A DNA stretch of 64,000 nucleotides from Thiodiazotropha sp050291245 (GCA_050291245.1 JBNKJP010000064.1:67142-131141), one strand, 5' to 3'; shown: positions 26,790 through 37,239, counted from the stretch's first letter. Notes: generated by a model from the sequence alone, not told the origin. Numbers and translations: made by a program.

Positions 26790-27496
26790 TATCCCTTCAA
26801 CGACTTATAATGACTCGCAATCCGTTCTTGGATCCGCATATGACGGAATTGTGCCCTCGATTAGACTTGCTACGCTCTTAAGGTGATCTCCAGTCAAGTG
26901 TGCATACCGTAACACCCTCTCGAATGATGGCCAGTCTCCAAGTTCCTGGGGTTCTTGTAAGCTGGTCCCGTTCTCGAAGGTGCGTATATGGGGGGCTCAT
27001 CATGCGCCCAGCCCATGTATGGGTAAGCGTCAGGATTTAGCAGGACATCCCAGGGTATGCCCTGTCTCATCGGTACAGCTTCAGCTCTCAACGTACCTAT
27101 GGCAATTTCGGATCGCAGTGTTGATTGCCTTTCGCGTATTGGTCGACGGCACATACAATGCTGTGTATGCCGTCGAAGCCCTCTGTTACGCCGTCCCAGT
27201 AGGTGATACGGCCTTGGTGTTCGTCCCTGACAAGCTCAATCCTGCCAGTCCATATTCCATTGCTGACTATGGTGTATGCGCTTCCCGGAAGGCTTGGAAG
27301 TGCCTTGCCTTTCTGGCCGCCAATGGCGGTCAGACCCGAACTGTCGCCAAGAGAAAAGGACTCTTGCCTGGGTAGTTGCATCTTCTGGTGGTGTAACATC
27401 GAATAAACCTTATCAGCAGGCTTCAATTACTACAAAGATATCAGCAGATATGTTGAAATCAGAACAAAATAGTATTGCTGACTAGGATGAGATTGA
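26790..27496. other. Long region without assignable gene after tRNA-Phe
   Basis: About 700 bp. Open frames exist on both strands (26980-27375 plus; 27097-27426 minus, with a TTG or a later ATG at 27402), but neither resembles a known family and they overlap, so at most one is real. No integrase gene and no second copy of the tRNA 3' end was seen. Confidence 0.4.
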
Positions 27497-28594
27497 ATGG
27501 AAGACGATAGAGACCCTCTAGCATTTGGCGTTACACCATCGCTGTTTCTGAAGTGGAGGTCCCCTCGATTTGGCGACAATAATCCTACGAAAGTTTCCTC
27601 AAAGGTTTGGGAGTGGTTGGTTAGGTCAAAGTTGACCGGTTATGCTGCAACAGAAAAGATGCAAGGTCCTTCGCCATTCGGCGCGGGGCCGACTTGGTGT
27701 TTCGAGCGATTTGGTCAGTCATGCAATTCCCTGCCTGATGGTAGAAAGTTATATATTGGAGGAGAGCACGAAGATCATTATGATCCTGATTTTTGCATCT
27801 ATAACGATGTCATAGTCGAAGACCCAGATGGTCACACCGAGTTCTACTGCTATCCCAGAAGTTCATTCTTGCCAACTGACTTCCACACATCAACATTGGT
27901 TGGAGATCGAGTGGTAATAGTTGGTTGTTTGGGATACTCGGGTGACAGAAAAATCGGCTATACGCCTGTATACATATTGGATTTACATGGCTTTCGGATC
28001 GATAGAATCGATACGTATGGAGATTCACCGGGATGGATTCACGAGCACACCGCGCACCTGACAGATAATGATGAGAGTATCATCATTGCTGGGGGAATGG
28101 TTTATCATGGTGATCAGCAATCACTCAGAGAAAATATTGACGAATGGCAGCTTAACCTACAGACGTGGACCTGGAACAGACTCACAAGCAAAAACTGGCC
28201 ACGATGGGGGATGCTGAGAAAGGATCGGGGGCAAAACCATCTTTGGGAATTTCGGCAGGCGCTCTGGAGTAAGTCAGTTAACTGGTTAGAACAATACAAT
28301 GAAGAGTTGGTGCAATTAGAAATTGAACTCGGGTATACGCCAGACGTGGATTCCATCGCGGATCTGTATAAGTTCTCTTTCCAGACTGGAGATTTGGTTG
28401 AAGACGCTGATGAGCATAATCTCTTCTGGCTATATATAGATGAAGTTCGTGTTAGGTTTGTAGAAGAAAGTTATTTAGTAAGAGTGACGGTTGAAGGGGA
28501 ATTACCAGAGCTAATGCTTAAACTGATTCGGAAAAGCCTGCTTGATAAGTTATCAGCGCTTGAAAACTGTCCGTGTGAAATTGAGGAGTATTGA
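27497..28594 (+). CDS. Kelch-like beta-propeller hypothetical protein
   Basis: 365 aa, no signal peptide, no membrane segment. The central part shows Kelch-type repeats: GRKLYIGGEHED.. followed by IYNDVIV; STLVGDRVVIVGCLG with VYILDL; and ESIIIAGGMVYHGD with NIDEWQLNLQTWTWNRL. These hallmarks (double Gly, then Tyr and Trp spacing) suggest three or four blades. The N-terminal ~60 and C-terminal ~130 residues are unassigned; the C-terminus is acidic. Function unknown. GGATGA precedes ATG 27497. AT-rich compared with the core genes. Confidence 0.7.
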   Translation: MEDDRDPLAFGVTPSLFLKWRSPRFGDNNPTKVSSKVWEWLVRSKLTGYAATEKMQGPSPFGAGPTWCFERFGQSCNSLPDGRKLYIGGEHEDHYDPDFCIYNDVIVEDPDGHTEFYCYPRSSFLPTDFHTSTLVGDRVVIVGCLGYSGDRKIGYTPVYILDLHGFRIDRIDTYGDSPGWIHEHTAHLTDNDESIIIAGGMVYHGDQQSLRENIDEWQLNLQTWTWNRLTSKNWPRWGMLRKDRGQNHLWEFRQALWSKSVNWLEQYNEELVQLEIELGYTPDVDSIADLYKFSFQTGDLVEDADEHNLFWLYIDEVRVRFVEESYLVRVTVEGELPELMLKLIRKSLLDKLSALENCPCEIEEY

Positions 28595-28618
28595 GGTCAT
28601 GGTTGGAAATTCCAAGAC

Positions 28619-30079
28619 TCAATGCAACTCTCGGTGAAGTAACGCTTCTGCAGCAAAAATGCCTGACATTCCAGCCCCGGGAACACCAAATCCGGGCCAT
28701 GTGGTCTGGCCAGCCAGATACAAACCATCAATCGGAGAACGATGCTTAAAGAGTACGCCAGGTCCTGCTGTGGGTGAAATGCCGTAGAGCGCGCCTGAAT
28801 AGAGACGGGCTCCATGTTTAAACTCTTTTGGGCTCAGAATGCGGCGCACGTTGATATCTAAATCATGATTGCGGCGCAACAATTCAATCGCCTTCCCGGC
28901 AACCTCTTCCTTGAGTTCTTCGCTCCAATTATCAGGATCTATTTCCTGATCGATCGCAGGAAACATCTCGACGATGCTACACCCCTGCGGCGCCAGCCGA
29001 GGGCATGTTACCGTGGGTACGGTGTAGGTCAGCCAGCGCGCCTGCGTACCACTGTTTGTGAAAATCCTGGCCTGTTCGGTCAGCCAGGGAATGATGCAAT
29101 TGGTATGGCTCCGAACAGTAATTTCGTTTTCAAGCCCGAGCTGTAATACAAATCCCCTGTGCGACAAGGGTGCCCGTGCCGTTTTTCGCTTCATCCGAGG
29201 TGGTGCGTCATCATCGGACAACAGGGTACGATAAGTGTGCATGGCGCTGACCGTAGAGATCACCGCATCGAACTCTAAGACCTCTCCATTTGCCAACTCG
29301 ATTCCATGCACACGACCGCTACTGACCATAATTCGTTTCACAGGAGCGTTGAGCTGTATGCGCCCCTCGCGGGTCTGTATTGACTCTTTCAGTACTTCTG
29401 GGATGCGGCCCATGCCGCCTTCGGGAAGGAAATAGCCTTCTCGCAGCATCGATGCCAGTCCCAGTAAAGAAGTGGCAGGCTGCTTATCGGGAGGTGCGCC
29501 GGCGTATAACAGGGCGCATCCCAACGCGGCTCTGATAGGCTCGCTGCTGATACCGGCAATCAAGTGAGAGGCGGCCGTACCTCGTAATTTTATCAGATGT
29601 CGCCAACCTTTTGTCATCAAATACCAGAGCGATAGTGGGTGGATCATGATCTCATCGCTAAAAAATCGCAGGATCGGTTCCCACTTATCAAGGAAACCTG
29701 AAATTTCCCTCTGCAGTTTCAATGCAGATGCTTTTCTTGGCGAGGATTGAATAAGAAATTCCGGTCCGGCTCTGATATCGACGATAGTGCCATCGGGTAA
29801 GGTTGCGGATTGTAGGGCAGTTATTCTGCGCAACGGCAACAGATGTTTTCGATCCAACCCCAGTGATGTGAAAAGGCTATCAAGCATCTCCGGGATGGCG
29901 ATATAGATGGCGCCATCATTGAATGTATAGCCGTCGATCTTGGAGGTGGCACAACATCCACCCAGTTTGTCATTGGCCTCGAACAAGCTCACTGACACAC
30001 CGTTTAAAGAAAGTAGCCTCGCGGCGCTCAGTCCCGAGATTCCGCCACCGATGACCGCAACAGTTTTGCAAACCGACAT
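28619..30079 (-). CDS. Phytoene desaturase/CrtISO-like FAD-dependent oxidoreductase
   Basis: 486-aa flavoprotein of the amine-oxidase/carotenoid-desaturase superfamily. N-terminal dinucleotide fold VAVIGGGISGLSAARLL with the following acidic residue (LFEANDKLGG), a middle RIQLNAPVKRIMV segment, and the C-terminal GLYLAGQTTWPGFGVPGAGM FAD-contact motif. ATG 30077-30079 is preferred since AAGGAG lies 7 bases upstream; another ATG is immediately before it. No other carotenoid gene is nearby, so the substrate may be a carotenoid, a retinol-type compound or another polyene. Monocistronic, convergent with the Kelch-like gene. Confidence 0.85.
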   Translation of the reverse strand: MSVCKTVAVIGGGISGLSAARLLSLNGVSVSLFEANDKLGGCCATSKIDGYTFNDGAIYIAIPEMLDSLFTSLGLDRKHLLPLRRITALQSATLPDGTIVDIRAGPEFLIQSSPRKASALKLQREISGFLDKWEPILRFFSDEIMIHPLSLWYLMTKGWRHLIKLRGTAASHLIAGISSEPIRAALGCALLYAGAPPDKQPATSLLGLASMLREGYFLPEGGMGRIPEVLKESIQTREGRIQLNAPVKRIMVSSGRVHGIELANGEVLEFDAVISTVSAMHTYRTLLSDDDAPPRMKRKTARAPLSHRGFVLQLGLENEITVRSHTNCIIPWLTEQARIFTNSGTQARWLTYTVPTVTCPRLAPQGCSIVEMFPAIDQEIDPDNWSEELKEEVAGKAIELLRRNHDLDINVRRILSPKEFKHGARLYSGALYGISPTAGPGVLFKHRSPIDGLYLAGQTTWPGFGVPGAGMSGIFAAEALLHRELH

Positions 30080-30371
30080 CATCGAACTCCTTCTCAGAAA
30101 ATATAAAGAAACCACTTTGGATCAGTATATTGATATCGTGAGTATTGCAGGAAGTAAATTTACCAATGGTCGACTCTATGTTCCGAGCCTCTACGCTGAG
30201 TAAGGGCACGCTACGGCTGAATATGGCATATTAAGGGGTCGGGGTATTAAAAGTCTCTAACGATCTACAACCCTCGTAAACCTTCTCATGCCTTTCATAG
30301 ACAGAACAGCATTGAAAAAATAATGCAGTAAATACTCTACATTATTCCTCGGTCTCAGCAGGTCTGTCGTG

Positions 30372-31352
30372 TCATAGAGAATTATTATAAGTACTTGCCC
30401 ACGGACTTCCGCGCAGATCCGAGACGTGTAAAACCGGAGCGGCAGGCCGGGGGTTAGGAGAACCATCCCAAACTTCCAGTTTATCAATATCAATACCCAT
30501 GGGGTACTCTGCGTAGTCAGCAGACCAGTTTGCAAATAACTCAATGATTTTGAAACGATCTCCGAAAACCTGGGCAGTTATGGTTTGAGAGTGTCCGGCA
30601 TTTAACATGTCCCAGTCATCGATCCAGAAGGTAGAGGTTATGTTACCATTTGCACCTGTGGTGTTATTGAGCGTGACTTTGAATACGATTGAATGCCACT
30701 CACCATCTTGTACGTCAACACCGGCATGATGATAGTGATTGTAAGGTGCGCTGCTGGGATCAAAAAGATTCCAAGTCGGGTCTGTGCTATCATCGTCGTT
30801 TCTGATTTTTATGAGTGCTGCGGCGCTATCACCGAAAGAGCCATTACCAAATACTCTGATAAATTTTAAACCGCCGCCGCCATCGGTAGGGTTTCTTGAG
30901 GTCCAGTCTCCTGTTGTTCGAAAGTAAAATCTAACGATCAATGTATCACTGGTAACAGCCTCTTCTAAGATGACTCTATTCTGAACACCCTCGGGATAAA
31001 CGAAGTCGTCTCCAATATTTGAGTGTGTATTGACCGATGTGGTTGTAGTGCCTAAACATGGGTCAAAATATCCTATCTGGAACTGCAAGTGCCAGAACTG
31101 ATTACCCTCATAGGCACCTTTATCATTGCAACTGGATACAATGCTGGTTCCACTATCATGAGTTTGCCAGAATTCTAAATAGTTTGTGCCAAAAATATAA
31201 TCGACAGTTGGTGACGACGTTGGGGTTGCATCCTCATTAACAACGCTTTCAAAATCAGATTCAATTATCAACTCACCTGAGACAAGGGGAACGCTTGTCA
31301 ATGACAGTGAAGTAAGTGCAATTAAACTAAAAGTAGATTTAAAAATGTCCAT
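30372..31352 (-). CDS. Secreted hypothetical protein, probable jelly-roll fold
   Basis: 326 aa with an N-terminal signal peptide (about 1-26, MDIFKSTFSLIALTSLSLTS). The rest is beta-rich with no membrane segment. DVQDGEWHSIVFKVTLN, STFWIDDWDM and IDIDKLEVWDGSPN resemble the concanavalin-like/polysaccharide-lyase jelly-roll pattern in which a final strand carries an IDxLEVW motif. A carbohydrate-binding or lyase role is possible but no catalytic residues can be named. GGTGAG ribosome site before ATG 31352. Isolated gene. Confidence 0.6.
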   Translation of the reverse strand: MDIFKSTFSLIALTSLSLTSVPLVSGELIIESDFESVVNEDATPTSSPTVDYIFGTNYLEFWQTHDSGTSIVSSCNDKGAYEGNQFWHLQFQIGYFDPCLGTTTTSVNTHSNIGDDFVYPEGVQNRVILEEAVTSDTLIVRFYFRTTGDWTSRNPTDGGGGLKFIRVFGNGSFGDSAAALIKIRNDDDSTDPTWNLFDPSSAPYNHYHHAGVDVQDGEWHSIVFKVTLNNTTGANGNITSTFWIDDWDMLNAGHSQTITAQVFGDRFKIIELFANWSADYAEYPMGIDIDKLEVWDGSPNPRPAAPVLHVSDLRGSPWASTYNNSL

Positions 31353-31798
31353 TTTCTCACCTAAATATTATAAATATCAGATATGTTTTGCACTTATTAT
31401 CGCAAGATTATTTTGCTAAATAATGGTGCTTTAACGCATGCAACAATACTAATTAATCTATCCATAAATAATTGATTAGAATATCCCTTGATATGAATGG
31501 TAGGGATAATTACCACCAGGCATATCATAAACATATTAGAATATTTACTTTAATGCCAACAAATTCTTCATGATATTTGTCTATCCGTTCAAAAAAAACA
31601 TAAGCAAGCCTATGGTTTGATATATTTTCCACGCTTCCATTAGCAAAATCTGGGCGTCTTCCGCGATAAATGGCGCCAGTCATTCCTGTGGGACTGTTTA
31701 ATGGAAAACAGGTAAATCATTGAGCGGAATGCCAGATATTCAGGGATGCGATAATTCTGCGGACTGCACTTCTGAATATCCTCGTCCTTGATCGGGTA
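31353..31798. other. AT-rich intergenic region
   Basis: 446 bp, very AT-rich, with no open frame that looks coding on either strand. Probably holds the promoter of the secreted-protein gene at its left end; nothing else recognised. Confidence 0.5.
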
Positions 31799-34330
31799 TC
31801 AGCTGCAAGCTTCGTCTTTGAACATTTGCGTCGTCATATCTGCGGTAATTGGTCCGCTGAACAGATACCCTTGACCGAAATCGCATCCCTGGGCGGTTAG
31901 TAGATTGCACTGTTCCTGTGTCTCAATACCCTCGGCGACTACCTTCAGTCCGAGACCATGGGCCATTGCAATGGCTGCGTTTACGAGTTCTCTGTCTGCA
32001 TTGCTGGTACAGATGCCCTTTACAAATTCACGGTCTATCTTGAGCACGTTGAACGGATAATTACGCAGATAACTGAGTGATGAGTAGCCGGTTCCGAAGT
32101 CGTCCATCGCAATATTAACCCCAAGACGGCTGATTGCGGTTAGTGTGTCTTTTATATAACTCTGTCCGCTCATCAGGACACCTTCAGTGATTTCCAATTC
32201 AAAAGTGGTATGTAGCAGGGAAGGGTGCTTCAGTACCTGTGTGATGTAGGCGAGCAGATTGGGGTCACGGAATTGGCGCGGGGAGAGATTGACGGCGACG
32301 GAAAGTGGCCGGCCGAGTTGCCGTTGCCAAATGGGTGAGTTTTTCAGTGATTCGGTGATGACGAACTGACCAAGCGGGACAATCAGTCCGGACTGCTCTG
32401 CAATGGGGATAAATTCTACCGGCTCCACCTCACCCAGAATCGGGTTATGCCATCGAAGCAGGGCCTCCACGCCGGCGATTCTCCCACTTTGCAGATCGAC
32501 TTTGGGTTGGTAGTAGACTAGGAACTGGCCCTGTTCCAACGCGCCTGCCATCTGTCCCTCCAATAGGAGCCGGCGGGAGACATCCCTGTTCATCTCATCG
32601 GTAAAGTAGGAATAGGTGTTGCGTCCCTGCTCCTTGGAATGGTACATGGCGGAGTCCGACTTGCGCAGTAATTCCATGGGTTTGTCGCCGTCAATCGGGT
32701 AGATAGAGATACCGATGCTTGCGGTTAGAATCATCTCGTGGCCGTCAATTCGGAATGATTCTCGAAACTGTTTAAGCAGTGATTCCGCCACTGGGCGGGC
32801 ATCGGATGCATCGTTCATGTTTCCCACGAGCACGATAAACTCGTCCCCACCCAAACGTCCTACAGTGTCTCCATTGCGTACGCTCGCTTGCAGGCGCAGG
32901 GCTGCCTTTTTGAGTAACTGGTCCCCCGTATCATGTCCAAGCGTATCATTGACCTTTTTGAAATCATCCAGATCAAGAAACAGAATCGCCACCTGTTGTT
33001 TGTCGCGATTAGCTTCTTTTATCAACTGCGAAAGCCTATCCATGGTAAGAAACCGGTTCGGCAGGTCGGTTAAGGCATCGTAGTGGGCTTGACGGATGAT
33101 CTGTTCTTCCTGTTGTCGGCGTTTGGTGATGTCAACGGCAATGGCGAAGATCACCGTTTCTCCAAACCAGGAACCCAGCGTCAGACGGACCTCATTGGGA
33201 AAGGCCCGACCATCGGCCCTCATGCTCCAGGTTTCAAATGTTTGCGGCTCACCTGAAAGCGCCTTCGTGTGCCTGGACTCCAGAGTGTCCGAGTCGTTGT
33301 ATCCGGGGGCGGTGAGATCTCGGGGGGTCTTGCCTTTGAACCACTCCCTTGGCCGTCCATACATGCGGGCAGCGCCTTCATTGACCATGATGAAATGTCC
33401 ATCCCAAGCCTGGACGTAGACCGCTTCCTGAAGATTGTCAAACAGGGAGCGAAAACTCGATTCGCTGAGTTTGAGCTTCTCTTCGCCAGCACGGCGAGCA
33501 GTGATGTCGTGGCCGATACCCAGTACGCCGATAAGTCGCCCCTGTTCATCGAACATGGGTGTTTTGGTGGTTTCAAGCAGCTCCTGGTGCCCATCCCAGG
33601 CGAAGGTGATTTGTTCCTCGTTCACAGAGGGGGCGCCTTTATGCATGGCCTTTAAATCGTGTTTGCGAAATGAATCGGCAATTGATTGTTCGACAAAATC
33701 GTAATCGGTTTTTCCTGTAATCTCGCTTTCAGAAGCACCGAAGAAGAGCTCAAACCGCGGATTGCAGGCCAGATAGATGCCTTCCGGGTCCTTTAACCAG
33801 ATCAGATCTGGCAGGGTTTGGATGAGGGTTTTGAGAAAGCTGCGTTGTTGACTCAGGGATTGCCGGGATTTGTCCAGTTGGGCGTGCGCTATTCTGCCCT
33901 GAATAGCGGTTGTCAGCGTTCCCAGAACCGGACGTAATCCGTTCAACATGCGCGGCGAAAACAGCTCCTGATGTGCGGTTTGCATGAGTAATACGCCTTT
34001 CTTGGAAAACGGATAGATTGCAAATGTATGGCCATTCCGGGTGGTGATGGTTGGGGCCGCGCTAGCGGAACGGTCCAGCGCCTGGTCAATGATCGATAAT
34101 GGGGGGTCATTGTGTGGAGTTTGGGGTAGTAAGGCTAAGGGCTCTAGCCCATCCTTGTCCGTTTCTTGCCACCAGAGGGATGCGCCGGTCAGGTTGTAAC
34201 GGGAAATCAGAATTCTTAGGAAATTCCGACAGATACCGGACAAATCCAGCTCCTTTCCGACGCTCAAGGCCAGTTCATACAGGCGCAGTAGGTCTTCGGT
34301 GACGCTGGGTTCGTTTTTGTGATCATTCAT
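31799..34330 (-). CDS. GAF?-PAS-PAS-GGDEF-EAL signalling protein
   Basis: 843-aa cytosolic c-di-GMP-turnover protein. An N-terminal GAF-like region (about 15-140) is followed by PAS 1 (about 150-265; LPDLIWLKDPEGIYLACN) and PAS 2 (about 285-395; EAVYVQAWDGHFIMVNEGA). GGDEF comes next (about 410-570; RLGGDEFIVLVG near 493, intact active site), then EAL (about 590-840; VEALLRW near 620, and DDFGTGYSSLSYL). Both catalytic motifs are canonical, so it may be bifunctional. No membrane helices. It overlaps the upstream FIST gene by eight bases, so the FIST protein is the probable partner sensor. Confidence 0.92.
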   Translation of the reverse strand: MNDHKNEPSVTEDLLRLYELALSVGKELDLSGICRNFLRILISRYNLTGASLWWQETDKDGLEPLALLPQTPHNDPPLSIIDQALDRSASAAPTITTRNGHTFAIYPFSKKGVLLMQTAHQELFSPRMLNGLRPVLGTLTTAIQGRIAHAQLDKSRQSLSQQRSFLKTLIQTLPDLIWLKDPEGIYLACNPRFELFFGASESEITGKTDYDFVEQSIADSFRKHDLKAMHKGAPSVNEEQITFAWDGHQELLETTKTPMFDEQGRLIGVLGIGHDITARRAGEEKLKLSESSFRSLFDNLQEAVYVQAWDGHFIMVNEGAARMYGRPREWFKGKTPRDLTAPGYNDSDTLESRHTKALSGEPQTFETWSMRADGRAFPNEVRLTLGSWFGETVIFAIAVDITKRRQQEEQIIRQAHYDALTDLPNRFLTMDRLSQLIKEANRDKQQVAILFLDLDDFKKVNDTLGHDTGDQLLKKAALRLQASVRNGDTVGRLGGDEFIVLVGNMNDASDARPVAESLLKQFRESFRIDGHEMILTASIGISIYPIDGDKPMELLRKSDSAMYHSKEQGRNTYSYFTDEMNRDVSRRLLLEGQMAGALEQGQFLVYYQPKVDLQSGRIAGVEALLRWHNPILGEVEPVEFIPIAEQSGLIVPLGQFVITESLKNSPIWQRQLGRPLSVAVNLSPRQFRDPNLLAYITQVLKHPSLLHTTFELEITEGVLMSGQSYIKDTLTAISRLGVNIAMDDFGTGYSSLSYLRNYPFNVLKIDREFVKGICTSNADRELVNAAIAMAHGLGLKVVAEGIETQEQCNLLTAQGCDFGQGYLFSGPITADMTTQMFKDEACS

Positions 34331-35423
34331 GCAGGAGTGCTACCAAAAACGTCTTATTGTAGAACTCAAGGGTGCTATGTCCGTTGCCGCATATCTCCCC
34401 CAGGGCCAGTACGCCCTGAAGGGGTTTGTGGGTGAAATGTTTCAATGCCGAACCAGCCCTGTTCAGTTCGGTGGTCAGTTCATCGTCAAGCATCAATGCT
34501 CGGGAATAGCAATCGGAGATGAAGCAGTTGGAAACCGGCTCTCCATTGTTGCACTCGGCTATCGCCTGCTGAGCCGCGTCGATGAGTGAGTCCTTACTAC
34601 CCTCAGAGATGTAGATGGCAGAGTTTTCAGGGACGTCGGACAGACACACGATTTCATCGGCTTTGTTGATTCCAAACGGATCTCGCACAACATCTTCAAC
34701 CGCCTGCTTACCAATACTGAGCGGAAAACGGGAAACCAGATCCGGGAACACCGGTTTGCCCTTCAGTTCCGGGGCAAGTGCTTCAACCTCTCGACGGTAA
34801 AAGCTCCCCGCGGCTTCCCAGTTCAACTCCTGAATGATCTTGCCGCTAGTCCGTGTGGCGATGAACGGACCGGCTACACGTTTCCACCCATGTCGGACGT
34901 TTACCGTGGATGGTTGAGGGAGTAATATTAGCAGAGCGCCATGTTCGATGAAGCCGGATTCACAAAAAATGCTCGGGGCCTGGCGCAGGTCCCTATAACC
35001 GGCACCGGCGCCAGCGAAATGTACGCGGGTGCCGAATTGATCGTAGATCGCCTCCATAAATCCCGAGATTCCGGGTGATTGGCTGTCCATGAACAGCAGG
35101 GCGCTGGCGGGTGTATCAGCCATCAAGGCCCGATTCTGGGCGATCCAGGTGTCACTGCTCTGGTCCAGGGATCCGGTGAACAGTTGTGCCTGGGGGGGCA
35201 ATGGAATGGCGATGACTCCATCATCCCGCCGTTGGTCGTTGTCGATCAGACCGGGAAAAATCCCACCGCTGAACCTTAGTCCCTGCTGGGAAGCTGCATC
35301 AAAGAAAGGGGGCAGTTGATCGGCGTGTTGGTCCGAGAAACAGAGTAACCAGAGGGTGTCGGGTTTCTGCGCGGCAGATAATTCGTCCACAAGACTCTGG
35401 GCCGATGTGTAAGCAAGGTACAT
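34323..35423 (-). CDS. FIST-domain sensory protein
   Basis: 366 aa with FIST N (about 25-215) and FIST C (about 220-345) domains; these are thought to sense small ligands, perhaps amino acids. Typical features are the repeated GxxxPG-like turn FSGGIFPGLI, DSQSPGISGFMEAI, FAGAGAG, and the C-terminal GVLALGEICGNG followed by STLEFYNKTFLVALL. No signal peptide. First gene of a two-gene operon: its stop overlaps the start of the GGDEF-EAL gene, which points to ligand-dependent control of c-di-GMP. Confidence 0.9.
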   Translation of the reverse strand: MYLAYTSAQSLVDELSAAQKPDTLWLLCFSDQHADQLPPFFDAASQQGLRFSGGIFPGLIDNDQRRDDGVIAIPLPPQAQLFTGSLDQSSDTWIAQNRALMADTPASALLFMDSQSPGISGFMEAIYDQFGTRVHFAGAGAGYRDLRQAPSIFCESGFIEHGALLILLPQPSTVNVRHGWKRVAGPFIATRTSGKIIQELNWEAAGSFYRREVEALAPELKGKPVFPDLVSRFPLSIGKQAVEDVVRDPFGINKADEIVCLSDVPENSAIYISEGSKDSLIDAAQQAIAECNNGEPVSNCFISDCYSRALMLDDELTTELNRAGSALKHFTHKPLQGVLALGEICGNGHSTLEFYNKTFLVALLHE

Positions 35424-35913
35424 GGTGGCGCGATCTCTTCCTGCCTGAACGCTACTTCCTTTATCGCCACGTCCCAGGCAACCTTAAAAACAGTCCTGCA
35501 TCAATGATATCGCCGGATTGTTTACTGCGCCAGAAAAGTCGACAAATACCCATGTGTTGAGGGAAGTGGATTCGGGAAATAGGGAAAGCCGGCCGTTAAG
35601 CTTGGGAATTTCCCAGAAAAGGGCAGCCGGCATGACATTTCGTGTGGCGCTAGTAGATAAGCGCAAGTTATGAGGGCGATCAAATAGTTCTTGGCATGGC
35701 CGCCTGCAGTATAAAAATACTGCAGAGCGCCGGGTCAGGTCTTTGGTAGGACGCGATTTATCAAGATCTTTGTCTGTATTGATATGCTTCTTGAGTATGT
35801 CTACAAAAGCGTTACCATCCGGATAGACGTGGTTGTTGCTGCCTGCCAAGGAGTGGGCTGACTATTTTCCTATCGCTACAAATTTTACGTAGATATCGAT
35901 TGCTTGTGTTTCC
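35424..35913. other. Intergenic region with an unsupported open frame
   Basis: 490 bp. A 121-codon minus-strand frame (35484-35849) begins with TTG and resembles no family I know, so it is not called. Otherwise empty. Confidence 0.4.
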
Positions 35914-37239
35914 TTACTCGACGTGTATATCGACTGGTGCCTTGGGGCGGATCAAATTGATCTCATAAACCAATATCAACGGTGCAGATTCAAATCCTTG
36001 TTTTGAATCTGCTTTGTTGAGTGATATGTATAGTCGATTGGTTGATGGGTCATAATCCGCACCAGTAATTTTGGATATTAAACCATCACCATTGATGTCA
36101 TCAAAAGGCAACTTAATTGGTCCATAGGCATAAGGTTGAGCCTCGTACTCCTCACTAAGGCCGTTTTTATGCTTTATCAAATCATCCACGTCGAAGAGCC
36201 AAATGTAGTTATCCCAGTCAGACCAATCGTATGGGCATTCGCCAGAACAAGCTGCTCCCCTCCCAATGGGTGAATTTTTATAGCCAATGCCGTAGCGATG
36301 CCCACCTGAGTGTCCTAGGGTAAGATAGGTATGTGTCCCTGGGATAATTGCACCGTAATACACCATGGATAATTCCGTCCATAGATCATTACCTACTACA
36401 CAATTAATATCCCAGAGATCATTGTTTGTAGTGAAAGATTCGCAATTTTCCCGATCGTAATTCCATGTTGATAGTGATGTCATCTGGTTAAATAATGGAT
36501 ACTTTTGAAGCTTGATATTAGGGGTGGTCCCACCGTTTTGAGTGTTTAATAGTTCTTCTTTAAATAGGCTGTATGCACTTGGCCCTTGCGACCACCTGCC
36601 GTTGATCGATGCTTGACGCGCCATGCCTGAGAGGTAGTCGCCTCCTAGCGCTTCACGTAAACTAAATGGGATAGGTGAAAACCAACCTGCTGCAAAGGTT
36701 TTATCATTCATTTGAAAATAGCCCGATACTGTGCTGTTGTTTAACTTAAAGGGCTCATCAATGATCATCATGTTATCAACGTTAAAGCCATCAGCTGAAG
36801 CTGCATCGTATGCTTCAAACACACTTACGACCAGCTTATTATCAATCAGCTCCATTCCCCCTATGCCAGTTAAATTATTATTCTCAGTTGTATATTTGGC
36901 TTTTCCGAACATGTTAGTAAAAGCTTGAATCGGTTCTCCTGTAAAAGCGAGATCATCTAAGTTTTCTGAGTTAATTATTTCTGGTATTTTGTACTCAGCG
37001 ATCGAAAAATAAGGGTTGCCGTTTATAAAAAATGAGTTGGTTGTTGAGCTTATGGCAATTCTTGCGGGTGCAAAGCCTAATCGCCCCTCTTCCTGATTAA
37101 CGTAGGTGACCCGAAACGCCCCAATATAACGTAAATCATCGGGTTGCAGCAGTATTGCCTCATCGGCAAGAATATAGTTCGTATTGAGCATTGAGCTTAA
37201 AGCTAAAAATCCAAAAGTCACCGAAAATTTTGTTGTCAT
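35914..37239 (-). CDS. Secreted hypothetical protein, possible beta-propeller
   Basis: 441 aa with a signal peptide (about 1-25, ending YILADEA). No membrane segment after it. Regularly spaced short beta motifs (YFSIAEYKIPEI, NKLVVSVFEAYD, NRLYISLNKAD, LILVYEINLI) suggest a propeller-like fold. Two Cys pairs occur in CESFTTNNDLWDINC and CSGEC. Function unknown. Isolated AT-rich gene; next to a decayed gene and repeat region on the left. Confidence 0.55.
   Translation of the reverse strand: MTTKFSVTFGFLALSSMLNTNYILADEAILLQPDDLRYIGAFRVTYVNQEEGRLGFAPARIAISSTTNSFFINGNPYFSIAEYKIPEIINSENLDDLAFTGEPIQAFTNMFGKAKYTTENNNLTGIGGMELIDNKLVVSVFEAYDAASADGFNVDNMMIIDEPFKLNNSTVSGYFQMNDKTFAAGWFSPIPFSLREALGGDYLSGMARQASINGRWSQGPSAYSLFKEELLNTQNGGTTPNIKLQKYPLFNQMTSLSTWNYDRENCESFTTNNDLWDINCVVGNDLWTELSMVYYGAIIPGTHTYLTLGHSGGHRYGIGYKNSPIGRGAACSGECPYDWSDWDNYIWLFDVDDLIKHKNGLSEEYEAQPYAYGPIKLPFDDINGDGLISKITGADYDPSTNRLYISLNKADSKQGFESAPLILVYEINLIRPKAPVDIHVE

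Noticed and set aside
27097..27426. 109-codon minus-strand frame after tRNA-Phe
   Set aside because: Starts with TTG, overlaps an equally long plus-strand frame, no recognised family. Kept only as a note in the gap description.
35484..35849. 121-codon minus-strand frame
   Set aside because: TTG start without ribosome site and no similarity.
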